Below are positions 5,666 to 13,393 of a stretch of DNA of 13,451 nt, in pieces. The notes beneath the pieces were generated by a model. The model was not told the origin of the DNA and ran no database searches. It saw only the letters and a list, made by a program, of their open reading frames with translations. The DNA comes from an uncultured Brachyspira sp. (GTDB lineage Bacteria; Spirochaetota; Brachyspiria; Brachyspirales; Brachyspiraceae), in NCBI RefSeq assembly GCF_934747485.1, contig NZ_CAKVGN010000071.1:1-13451 (forward strand), in the 5' to 3' direction. Both the position numbers and the translations under genes were made by a program. Every line of letters begins with the position of its first letter. The first letter of the stretch is position 1.

Positions 5666-8626
5666 TCATTCATAAACATAATGTTCATTACATAAATTAT
5701 AATACATACAATCTCTGCATTGGTTTTCACCCGCTATAAAAATTAACTCTCCATCTGCTATATGTCTTAATACCTTATCAAAATAATTATGAAGTATATT
5801 CTCTCCATTATATCCTAATATAGTAAGTATTGTTTCTTTATCATCAAATTTTATATAATGCTTTTCTTTATTTACTATGTTTTTTTCTTTGTAAATGCTA
5901 AAACCTAATTCGCATTTTTCTAATTGTTTAAATATATCAATATTTTTATCTTGCTTAATTATATATTCTTCTATAGCATATTTTAAGTACAACAAAGGCT
6001 GCAAATAATTATTGATTATATCATCATAATTATCATATTTTTTTATTTCTTTGATATTATAATCGCTTCCCTTATAATCTATAATTCTTATTCCATTTAT
6101 TGTTTTATCATCTCTATAACTTAAATCTATTCTATCTATTCTTCCTTTAATTTTTACATTAAATCCATTATGAGAATAAACATTAATACCCATGAAAGGT
6201 TGTTCAAATGCAAATGGTATAAATCCATATTCTTCAATATTTTCTATTTCATTTGATATAAAATGATTCATTATATTAGTTATTTCATATACCATTATTT
6301 TTTTGTCTATGTCATCAGTAATTTTATTGCTATTTATTATCGTGTTTTCTATAACTTCTTTTGCTATATTGCTGTAATTATCAAACTCTGAAGTTTTTAG
6401 TTTTAAATTATTATATTTATTTTTTATTTTTAAATAAAAGTTATTAAATATTTCATGGTAAATGCTTCCTCTAAGTATTTTATCTATACTAACAGGAGTT
6501 GATGATACTGCTTCTATTTTACATTCATCATTATATAAAACCTTAGCAGGGCATTGCATTATATTAAGCAAGTAACTTACACTAATACACTCATCACTAA
6601 ATAATTTATCTTGTATTATTTTTATTGCGTTATTATTAGCATCATCATAGGTATTTTTATTAATTTTATCATAAACGCTTTTTGTAATTTCTTTTATATT
6701 AATTGGAAGGCTATTATTTAAATGTTTATTTTCTAAATTGCAATTTTCTCCTTTAAAAAATAAACTCATAACAGCTTCTTTTGCAGTATGAATATTATCT
6801 TCTTCTGCTATGTAGTTTTTTCTATATATAAAAGAGTTAATATCATTAAAATCTTTTATTCCAATTTCTGATGCTATATCTTCTAAATAATAAAATGGTA
6901 TATCTAAATTGCCTTCATCATCTTTAAACCTAAAAGAAAAATAAACATTGCTGTTATCTTCTAATGAGGAGAGTATATTTAAAAATAAATTATAATACAT
7001 ATCAGATAATAAGCTTTGAGTATTAAATACATGCCTTTTATATTTATTATTAATTTCTTCTCTAATTTTATTGCTCATAAAAAATGTATTTGTCTTTCTC
7101 ATTAAAAAATCATTATTCATGCCCAATATAAATAAATTTTTTGATTTTATTCCTCTTGCATCATAGAGATTGCTTAATGTTATAGCATCATATTTACTTT
7201 TATCTGTTTTTATATAAGTATCTTCTATTAATGTGCTTAGTGCTGAATAGAAATCATAATAATCTATTTTTTCTTCATTTTCAATTGACTGAAGTTTTAG
7301 TATTAGTTCTATAAATAAGCTTAATGTATTTTGATGAATGTTAATAATATTATCATCTTTGTAAATTAACTTATTATCAAATATTAAGTCCACTTTTAAA
7401 AATTTTAATATTTCTATATATATTATTGCTATATTTTTATAAGTATTTGCATATATTAATTTTTTTAACAGTTCTATGAAATCTAATATAAATTCATTAT
7501 CTTTTATTTTCTTTATAAAATCATCTAATTGCATAATGCTTACTATTTCTTTATCAGCATATAAAATGTTTCTTATGTTGCAATTATTTATCTCTTCATT
7601 TTTATTTATAAATGGAGAGGATAGTATTTTAATCATGTTTTCTACATCAATTTTTATATCATCTTTTTTATCAAGCACAGTAAATACAGACATAAGTACA
7701 GGTATAAGAGGCATTTTCCATATAAAATTTCCTCTTCTCTCATTAAAACGAATATTGCATTCTTTTAATCTGTTTACTACAATATCATGATATTTATCAG
7801 CATCAGAGTAAATTATACTAATATCATCTAAAGAGATTTTTGATTCTATTAGTTTTACTATTTCATCTAATACAGTATTAACTTCTTGTTTTATTCCGAA
7901 TGCTGTTATTAATTTTGTATTATTTATATTTTTTTTGTTTATTAATGATTTTGCAAAATTTGATATATTATAAGAAATGATATTATAATCATTAAAATAT
8001 GGCTTAAAGTTTTTTATGCATTCTTCTGCTATGAATATATTTATTTTTATATTATATGAGTTTTGTATTGCATTCAAAAATATATTATATAAATTTGGAA
8101 GGCTTTCAAAGTTGTATACATTTATTTCATCATAATTAATTTTTATTTGTTTATTTTTTACTCCTTTAATAAAGTTTTCAAATGCATCAAATTCATCAAT
8201 TGCATTAATTGATGCATTTTTAAGTTTATATATTTCTATTATTTTATTTATATCTTTTAAGTGTTCATCATTAAAAATTATTTTTTCGTTATTGCATATT
8301 AATTTTGCAAAACTAATCTCTTCCAAAAAAGAGTATAAACTTGAAGCTAATTGATAGGTTATAACTTGTTTAGATAGTATTGAGTTTTTATTTTTTTGTA
8401 CAAACTCATTTATAGCAGAATGCATATTTACTATTGCAATTGCTTTTTCTAACATACAAACATTATTTTCTAATGTGTATTTTTTTAAAAAGTTATCTAT
8501 ATTATTTTTATAAAATTCATATATTGTTTTGTAATTTGTGATGTCAAGGCTATAATACTCACCATTTTCTTTTATAATATAATTATCTCTTGCTTTAGAG
8601 TTTGGAAACAAAAATAATTTATTCAT
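5666..8626 (-). CDS. AddB/RexB-like PD-(D/E)XK nuclease with Fe-S cluster signature
   Basis: The 986 residues resemble the AddB/RexB subunit of helicase-nucleases that process double-strand breaks. The C-terminal RecB-type nuclease shows GSIYHEIF (H724), GRIDRID (D831), IIDYKG (D850, K852) and the QPLLY motif (Q876, Y880). All expected catalytic positions are present. Four cysteines fit the AddB 4Fe-4S arrangement: C692 (QCPAKVLY) far upstream, then C970, C973 and C979 in CRDCMYYNLC. The segment about 484-507 (LYDARGIKSKNLFILG) resembles helicase motif V/VI, so a degenerate SF1 helicase fold is likely in the middle. The N-terminus has no GxxxxGK(T/S) Walker A, suggesting no ATPase here. No AddA-type partner adjoins it: downstream is mfd on the same strand, upstream is divergent rnr. 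Very Asn/Ile/Lys-rich. Start supported by weak GGA 5 bases before the ATG. Confidence 0.82.
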   Translation of the reverse strand: MNKLFLFPNSKARDNYIIKENGEYYSLDITNYKTIYEFYKNNIDNFLKKYTLENNVCMLEKAIAIVNMHSAINEFVQKNKNSILSKQVITYQLASSLYSFLEEISFAKLICNNEKIIFNDEHLKDINKIIEIYKLKNASINAIDEFDAFENFIKGVKNKQIKINYDEINVYNFESLPNLYNIFLNAIQNSYNIKINIFIAEECIKNFKPYFNDYNIISYNISNFAKSLINKKNINNTKLITAFGIKQEVNTVLDEIVKLIESKISLDDISIIYSDADKYHDIVVNRLKECNIRFNERRGNFIWKMPLIPVLMSVFTVLDKKDDIKIDVENMIKILSSPFINKNEEINNCNIRNILYADKEIVSIMQLDDFIKKIKDNEFILDFIELLKKLIYANTYKNIAIIYIEILKFLKVDLIFDNKLIYKDDNIINIHQNTLSLFIELILKLQSIENEEKIDYYDFYSALSTLIEDTYIKTDKSKYDAITLSNLYDARGIKSKNLFILGMNNDFLMRKTNTFFMSNKIREEINNKYKRHVFNTQSLLSDMYYNLFLNILSSLEDNSNVYFSFRFKDDEGNLDIPFYYLEDIASEIGIKDFNDINSFIYRKNYIAEEDNIHTAKEAVMSLFFKGENCNLENKHLNNSLPINIKEITKSVYDKINKNTYDDANNNAIKIIQDKLFSDECISVSYLLNIMQCPAKVLYNDECKIEAVSSTPVSIDKILRGSIYHEIFNNFYLKIKNKYNNLKLKTSEFDNYSNIAKEVIENTIINSNKITDDIDKKIMVYEITNIMNHFISNEIENIEEYGFIPFAFEQPFMGINVYSHNGFNVKIKGRIDRIDLSYRDDKTINGIRIIDYKGSDYNIKEIKKYDNYDDIINNYLQPLLYLKYAIEEYIIKQDKNIDIFKQLEKCELGFSIYKEKNIVNKEKHYIKFDDKETILTILGYNGENILHNYFDKVLRHIADGELIFIAGENQCRDCMYYNLCNEHYVYE

Positions 8627-8655
8627 AGTATTCCATAATTTTTATTTATTTTTTT

Positions 8656-8683
8656 ATAATAAACTAAAATAGCATTTAATCAA
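8656..8683 (-). promoter_or_regulatory. Candidate promoter of the AddB-like gene
   Basis: On the minus strand TTGATT (8683-8678) and TATTAT (8661-8656) are 16 bases apart, 9 of 12 consensus matches. The predicted start is near 8649, with a leader of about 22 bases. It occupies the divergent intergenic region shared with rnr (8627-8786). The surrounding A/T richness makes chance matches likely. Confidence 0.45.
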
Positions 8684-8749
8684 TAGTGCTTTTTTATTGT
8701 AGTTGTATGGTATAATTTTTTATGGATATGTAAAGTTTTTATGAATTAT

Positions 8750-8777
8750 TTGACATTATATATTTTATTGCTATAAT
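8750..8777 (+). promoter_or_regulatory. Strong extended -10 promoter of rnr, giving a near-leaderless mRNA
   Basis: TTGACA (8750-8755), a 16-base spacer and TATAAT (8772-8777) preceded by TG at 8769-8770 (extended -10) match every consensus element. The expected start, near 8784, lies only about 3 bases before the ATG at 8787. There is no room for a Shine-Dalgarno site. A second extended -10 (TGGTATAAT, 8708-8716) without a clear -35 lies upstream and could give a longer leader. Confidence 0.8.
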
Positions 8778-8786
8778 AAAAACATT

Positions 8787-10760
8787 ATGAAAGTGATTAA
8801 ATTGTTAAGAAGAATAGATAAAAAAGGTCAAGTAAGCATAAAAGACTATAAAGCTGAATATGTTGAAAACAAAAAAGATAAATTAAGATTTGATAAGATG
8901 CTTCATAAAGCAAGTTCTATGGGGCTTATCATAAAGAAAGGTGATGTATTAAAACTTACAAAAGAAGGAAAATACTATTTAGATTCAAGTAGTAATGAAA
9001 GAGATACAAAACAGAGTTCAAAAAAACAAGAGTTAAAAAAAGGCTATCCAAAAAAAACATCTAAAAAAGAAAACGGCACTAAAACTAATGTTATAGAAAA
9101 GCCGGATATAAAAGTTGAAATAAACAATGCTAAAAAAGATGCAGAGATTGTAGCTAATGCTTATAATGTGCCTACAGAGTTTCCAAAGAAATGTCTTGAA
9201 GAGGCAAAGATTCTTCCAGACAGTATGGAAAATGTTGGGCTTGAGTTTGACAGAATAGATTTAAGAGATATAAGAACTGTAACAATAGATGGGGCAGATT
9301 CTAAGGATTTTGATGATGCTATAAGTGTAGATAAATTAAATGACGGGTATAAAATAGGCGTGCATATTGCAGATGTAAGTTTTTTTGTAGCTGAAGGGTC
9401 TGCATTAGACAGAGAGGCAAGGAAAAGAGGAAATAGCGTTTATTTAATTGATACAGTGTATCCAATGTTTCCGCATGAGCTTTCAAATGGAATATGTTCT
9501 TTAAATGAAGGTGTGAGCAGATTCACAATGACAGTGTTTATTAGAATAGACAATAAAGGAAATATAAAAGAAAGCACTTTTCATAAAAGCGTTATAAAGT
9601 CAAGCAGAAGATTAACTTACGATTATGCACAAGATGTTTTGGACGGTATAGAACAAGATGAAAATTGGTTATTAGAACTTTTAAAAAATGCTGATGACAT
9701 AAAAAAAATACTTCTTCAAAAAAGAATAGATAATGGAAGTATAGAGTTTAATCTCAATGAAACACAAATAATATTAGATAAAGGCGGAAATCCGAAAGAC
9801 TTTTTTATAGGCGAGAGAAAAGAGACTCATAAGATAATAGAAGAGTTTATGCTTCTTGCAAATTGCGAGGTTGCTAAGAGATTAAAAAATATAAAGGGTG
9901 CTATTTATAGAGTGCATGACAGTCCGGATTCTGAAAAGTTAGACACATTTAGAAGAATAGCATTTAACAGAGGATACAGACTTACAAGCGACAATGAAGG
10001 CAATTTGGATTTTCATTCGTTTATAGAATCTATTATTGGAAAGCCCGATGAAAAACTACTGCTCACTTTACTCTTACGCTCTATGAAGCAGGCTATATAT
10101 GATGTTAATAATATAGGGCATTTTGGGCTTGGTTTTGAATATTATACTCACTTCACTTCGCCAATAAGAAGATATACAGATTTACTCACTCATAGACTTT
10201 TAAAACTATCATTAGAAGGTGCTCAAAACATGAAACCTTCTATGCAAAAGATGTTTGATAATTGTGCTAAATGGTGTTCTAAAACAGAGAGAGTTGCTGT
10301 GGAATGCGAGAGAAGTTTGTATAAAGTAAAAGCTGCAAGATTTATGAAAGAGAAAGTGGGCAAAGAATATAACGGCATTATAAGCGGCATCACTAAATTT
10401 GGCATATTTGTTGAAATAGAAGATAGAGGAATAGAGGGCTTAATAAGATATGCAGATTTGAGGCATCATTATCATTATGATGAAAATGAGCAGACAGCAT
10501 ACAGCAATGAAGAAGCTAAATGGTATACTCTTGGAGATAAAATAAGAATAGTTGTTCATAGGGTTAATATAGAAGAGCTGTTTATAGATTTTTTGCCTGC
10601 AAGTGAATTTGACAATGCATTAGATGACAGAGATATAATAGACAGCAGAGATTTTTTAAAGAAGAAAGGTAAAAATAAAAAAGAAATATACTCAAGAAAA
10701 TCTAAACCATTAAAAAACAAAAGCAGAAAAGAAAAAAAGAAATCTAAAAAGAAAAGATAA
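8787..10760 (+). CDS. rnr: Ribonuclease R-type 3'-5' exoribonuclease (RNB family)
   Basis: This is a processive hydrolytic 3'-5' exoribonuclease for structured RNA and RNA quality control. Its 657 residues are shorter than typical RNase R (over 700). An N-terminal winged helix (about 1-66) is followed by a Lys/Ser-rich linker (about 67-117). The RNB catalytic domain (about 118-500) carries DGADSKDFDDA (168-178), with the four metal-binding aspartates D168, D174, D176 and D177, and the signature HFTSPIRRYTDLLTHRLL (455-472). An S1 RNA-binding domain (about 525-604) and a very basic tail (about 625-657) complete it. The two cold-shock domains that normally separate the winged helix from RNB are not recognisable. 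The ATG at 8787 is the first in-frame start; a stop codon lies at 8751-8753 and no ribosome binding site precedes it. It is transcribed alone, divergent from the AddB-like gene. Confidence 0.93.
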   Translation: MKVIKLLRRIDKKGQVSIKDYKAEYVENKKDKLRFDKMLHKASSMGLIIKKGDVLKLTKEGKYYLDSSSNERDTKQSSKKQELKKGYPKKTSKKENGTKTNVIEKPDIKVEINNAKKDAEIVANAYNVPTEFPKKCLEEAKILPDSMENVGLEFDRIDLRDIRTVTIDGADSKDFDDAISVDKLNDGYKIGVHIADVSFFVAEGSALDREARKRGNSVYLIDTVYPMFPHELSNGICSLNEGVSRFTMTVFIRIDNKGNIKESTFHKSVIKSSRRLTYDYAQDVLDGIEQDENWLLELLKNADDIKKILLQKRIDNGSIEFNLNETQIILDKGGNPKDFFIGERKETHKIIEEFMLLANCEVAKRLKNIKGAIYRVHDSPDSEKLDTFRRIAFNRGYRLTSDNEGNLDFHSFIESIIGKPDEKLLLTLLLRSMKQAIYDVNNIGHFGLGFEYYTHFTSPIRRYTDLLTHRLLKLSLEGAQNMKPSMQKMFDNCAKWCSKTERVAVECERSLYKVKAARFMKEKVGKEYNGIISGITKFGIFVEIEDRGIEGLIRYADLRHHYHYDENEQTAYSNEEAKWYTLGDKIRIVVHRVNIEELFIDFLPASEFDNALDDRDIIDSRDFLKKKGKNKKEIYSRKSKPLKNKSRKEKKKSKKKR

Positions 10761-10783
10761 CACTTGATTGCTATTTATAATTA

Positions 10784-10811
10784 TTGACAATGAATTGAGA
10801 ATGAATATTTT
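10784..10811 (+). promoter_or_regulatory. Candidate promoter of the ankyrin-repeat gene
   Basis: TTGACA (10784-10789, perfect) and TATTTT (10806-10811, 4 of 6) are 16 bases apart in the 92-base gap after rnr. A start near 10818 would leave a leader of about 35 bases. No convincing terminator separates this gene from rnr, so read-through is also possible. Confidence 0.45.
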
Positions 10812-10842
10812 TCAATATACAATCAAATTGGTTTTAAGGCAT

Positions 10843-10847
10843 GGGGG
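10843..10847 (+). promoter_or_regulatory. G-rich ribosome binding site deciding the ankyrin gene start
   Basis: GGGGG lies 5 bases before the ATG at 10853. The upstream in-frame ATG at 10841 would place this G-run inside the coding region and leave AAGG only 1 base away, which is too close. The start at 10853 also gives a cleaner signal peptide (MKKVFIILLLF). Confidence 0.6.
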
Positions 10848-10852
10848 TATAT

Positions 10853-13003
10853 ATGAAAAAAGTATTTATTATATTATTATTGTTTAATATTCTTTTGTAT
10901 TCTAAAACTTTAGATGAATCGTTATTTTCTGCTGTAGAAGATAATAATATAAAAAAAGTTAAATCATATTTAGAGCAAGGTGCAAACTGTAATGCATTAG
11001 ATTCTTATAATAGAACGGCTTTAATAAATGCTTCTGTATGCGGATATGATGATATAGCAAAACTGCTAATAGAAGAAGGTACTGATGTGAATATTCAAGA
11101 TAAAGCAGGTGCTACAGCATTAATGTATACTGTTAGAAATACAAATTATGAAATGGTTGAATTTTTATTAAAAAATGGTGCTGATGTAAACATTAGAGAT
11201 ATAACAGGAGAAACTGCATTATATTATAGTATTGAGCATAATAGTTTCGGACAAGAAAATGAAACAGAAAATGCTATAAAAATACTTAATTTATTAATAA
11301 AATACGGTGCTGATGTAAATACTAAAAACGATGAAGGAACATCTCTTCTTGATGTATCCTATAGAAGTTCAAAATCTGAAAATAAAGAAATGTTTAAAAT
11401 ATTAGTTGAAAATGGTTTTGATTTAGAATCAAGAATAAATGATGATGATTCTGATTATACTCCTTTAATGATTGCTGTTTATAAAGAAGACTATGATATG
11501 GTTAAATATTTGCTTGATAAAGGTGCCAATCCTAATGCAGTAAATAATGAAAATAAAACTGCTTTAATGATTGCTAATGATGAAGGAAATAATAATATTG
11601 CAAAATTAATTATAGAACAAGGTGCCAATATAAACACACAAGATGAAGATGGCTGTACAGCATTAATGACAGCTGCTCTAATAGGAGACTATGAAATGGT
11701 TAAATTTTTATTAGAAAATGGTGCTGATATAAATACTAAAGACAATGATGGAAACACTGTATTGTATTATAATATTTACTATGATCATTATGGAAAAGAA
11801 GAAATGCTAGAAAATGCTAAAAAAATATTTAATTTATTAATAAAATACGGTGCTGATGTAAATACTAAAGACAATGATGGAGCATCACTTCTTGACATAT
11901 CTTATAGACCTTCAACAGCATTGGTACAAAATAGAGAAATGTTTAAAGTATTAGTAGAAAATGGTTTTGACTTAGAATCAAGAATAAAGGGTGGGAATGA
12001 TTATCCTACTGATTATGATTATACTCCTTTAATGATAGCAGCTTTAAAAAATGACTATGATATGGTTAAATTTTTAGTTGAAAAAGGTGCTGATGTAAAT
12101 GCCAAAACACATTTTGAATATAGCTCAGTAGAAACTCCCCTATTACTATCATTAGATTATGAACATATTGACTCTAGATATGATGAAAATTCATCTGTTG
12201 CAGAATTTTTAATAAATAACGGTGCTGATATAAATGTAAAAAATAATCATGGAGAGACACCTTTAATGTATGCTTCCAAACTTCATAATATAAAAGTGGT
12301 AGAACTTCTAATACAAAAAAATGCTGATATAAATGCTTTCAATAATTATGGAAATACAGCCTTAATGTATGGTGTAAATAATTTAGAAACAGTAAAATTA
12401 TTAGTGGAAAATGGTGCAGATGTAAACTTTTATAAAGGAGGAAGTACTGCTTTAATATCAGCATGTGAGTATAGTCCTGAAAGAAATATAGATGTAATAA
12501 AATATTTAGTTTCAAAAAATGCCAATATAAATGCCCAAGATAATGAAGGAGACACAGCTTTAAATAAAACTCTTGATACTTTAGATGAAGGCAGTATTGA
12601 TATATTAGACTTTGAAATAGCTAATTTTTTAATAGAGCAAGGTGCTGATGTAAACATAAAGAATAAACGAGAATATACTCCTTTAATATATCTTGGTATG
12701 GGTGAAGGTAATTTTAATAATAAAAGTTTTCAGGAATATCGTATAAAATTAGCTGAAGTTTTATTAGAAAAAGGTGCAGATATTAATGCAAAAGATTATA
12801 ATGGATACACTTCTTTAATTTGGGCTTGTTCATCATCAGGATCAAGGTTTGCTGAACCATTTGTTAAATTTTTAGTAGAAAAAGGAGCTGATGTAAATAT
12901 TAAAAATAACTATGGAGATACTGCTTTAGATATAGCAGAGCATCTTAAACTTAGAAAACTTGTAAGTATTTTAAAAAAAGCTCAAAGAACTCAAAGAAAA
13001 TAG
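10853..13003 (+). CDS. Exported ankyrin-repeat protein (about 18 repeats)
   Basis: The 716-residue protein is almost wholly ankyrin repeats behind a Sec signal peptide (MKKVFIILLLFNILLYS, likely cut near residue 17). It has no lipobox cysteine, so a periplasmic or secreted protein is likely. About 18 repeats can be counted by their G-A-D-(V/I)-N turns and TALM/TPLM helices, from about residue 18 to the end. Several are lengthened by inserts (for example DHYGKEEMLENAKK). Ankyrin repeats bind other proteins; no enzymatic domain is visible and the partner is unknown. Repeats 1-5 and 6-10 form a tandem duplication. The next reading frame (13025) begins 21 bases downstream with a good ribosome site and may be co-transcribed. 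Such genes are numerous in Brachyspira, from general knowledge; an effector or host-interaction role would be speculation. Confidence 0.88.
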   Translation: MKKVFIILLLFNILLYSKTLDESLFSAVEDNNIKKVKSYLEQGANCNALDSYNRTALINASVCGYDDIAKLLIEEGTDVNIQDKAGATALMYTVRNTNYEMVEFLLKNGADVNIRDITGETALYYSIEHNSFGQENETENAIKILNLLIKYGADVNTKNDEGTSLLDVSYRSSKSENKEMFKILVENGFDLESRINDDDSDYTPLMIAVYKEDYDMVKYLLDKGANPNAVNNENKTALMIANDEGNNNIAKLIIEQGANINTQDEDGCTALMTAALIGDYEMVKFLLENGADINTKDNDGNTVLYYNIYYDHYGKEEMLENAKKIFNLLIKYGADVNTKDNDGASLLDISYRPSTALVQNREMFKVLVENGFDLESRIKGGNDYPTDYDYTPLMIAALKNDYDMVKFLVEKGADVNAKTHFEYSSVETPLLLSLDYEHIDSRYDENSSVAEFLINNGADINVKNNHGETPLMYASKLHNIKVVELLIQKNADINAFNNYGNTALMYGVNNLETVKLLVENGADVNFYKGGSTALISACEYSPERNIDVIKYLVSKNANINAQDNEGDTALNKTLDTLDEGSIDILDFEIANFLIEQGADVNIKNKREYTPLIYLGMGEGNFNNKSFQEYRIKLAEVLLEKGADINAKDYNGYTSLIWACSSSGSRFAEPFVKFLVEKGADVNIKNNYGDTALDIAEHLKLRKLVSILKKAQRTQRK
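10979..11521 (+). repeat. Tandem duplication in the ankyrin gene, unit A (five repeats, 543 bp)
   Basis: Bases 10979-11521 encode ankyrin repeats 1-5 (from GANCNALDS to YLLDK). The next block begins exactly 543 bases (181 codons) later with GANPNAVNN. The register is held at 543 for GGTGC(A/C)AA at 10979/11522, ACAGCATTAATG at 11114/11657 and AAATGGTT at 11151/11694. A 41-base perfect match lies at 11286-11326 and 11829-11869. Confidence 0.85.
11522..12085 (+). repeat. Tandem duplication in the ankyrin gene, unit B (five repeats, 564 bp)
   Basis: This is the second copy of the five-repeat block, abutting unit A. It is 21 bases longer through two in-frame insertions: two codons near 11925-11935 (STALVQN against SKSEN) and five codons near 11990-12015 (KGGNDYPTDYD against NDDDSD). 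Distinctive shared segments are NLLIKYGADVNTK, LVENGFDLESRI and DYTPLMIA. Confidence 0.85.
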
Positions 13004-13024
13004 AAAGATAATAAGGAGTTTTTT

Positions 13025-13342
13025 ATGTCAGATTTAGTAAAAGAAAAACCAGTAATTGAAGAAGTACAGAGAAGATATAGTAACTTTATCAAAGATAGAT
13101 TAATGATGAACGAGTATGATAAGAGAGAAGCGTATTTATATGGCAATCAAATAATGCTTGAAGAAGAGAGAAGATTAGAAATTAAATAGGGCATAGAGCA
13201 AGGCAAAAAGGACAAAGCTATATCTATAGAAAGAAATTTAAAAAAATCTGCTATAGATATAAAAGTTATTAGTGAAAACACAGGCTTGAGCATAGAAGAA
13301 ATAAAAACTTGTAAACGCTATAAGAAATATTTTGCTTTATGA
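13025..13342 (+). pseudogene. Remnant of an Rpn-family nuclease/putative transposase (C-terminal part, internal stop)
   Basis: An ATG with AAGGAG (13013-13018) 6 bases upstream opens a 54-codon frame ending in TAG (13187-13189). The same frame continues for 50 codons to TGA (13340-13342). Joined, the two parts read like the C-terminal tail of Rpn (PD-(D/E)XK) recombination-promoting nuclease/putative transposase proteins. These have an acidic helical segment (MNEYDKREAYL, LEEERR), a Gly-Gln-Lys linker (GIEQGKKDKA), then a closing motif (IKVISENTGLSIEEIK). The catalytic N-terminal domain is absent: the ankyrin gene stops at 13003. The gene is therefore 5'-truncated and has a nonsense codon. 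The first 54 codons could still be translated. Family assignment rests on remembered tail patterns. Confidence 0.65.
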
Positions 13343-13374
13343 ACAATTTTTTGTAACAATAAGTAAAAAATCTC

Positions 13375-13393
13375 GGGGCTGTCCTAGATAACT
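13375..13393 (+). repeat. IS terminal inverted repeat, 19 bp (right copy)
   Basis: ggggctgtcctagataact is the exact reverse complement of bases 58-76. The transposase stop codon (13394-13392 on the minus strand) overlaps its inner edge. Confidence 0.9.

Noticed and set aside
8627..8786. Small gene or RNA in the divergent intergenic region
   Set aside because: No open frame with a ribosome site and no stable hairpin was seen; only promoter-like elements for both sides.
10764..10826. TTGATTG (10764-10770) and CAATCAA (10820-10826) as a terminator after rnr
   Set aside because: Only 7 bp of stem, a 49-base loop and no T-run; more likely chance.
10841..10852. Upstream ATG giving a 720-residue ankyrin protein
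   Set aside because: The G-rich ribosome site lies after this ATG, and the start at 10853 has proper spacing and a standard signal peptide.
10979..12085. Regular repeats considered as a CRISPR array or minisatellite
   Set aside because: The repeats are in-frame coding ankyrin units with amino-acid conservation, without constant direct repeats and unique spacers.
77..13374. The whole interval as a composite transposon
   Set aside because: It carries core genes (flaA pair, mfd, rnr) with uniform composition. The IS ends are better explained as independent insertions marking contig edges.
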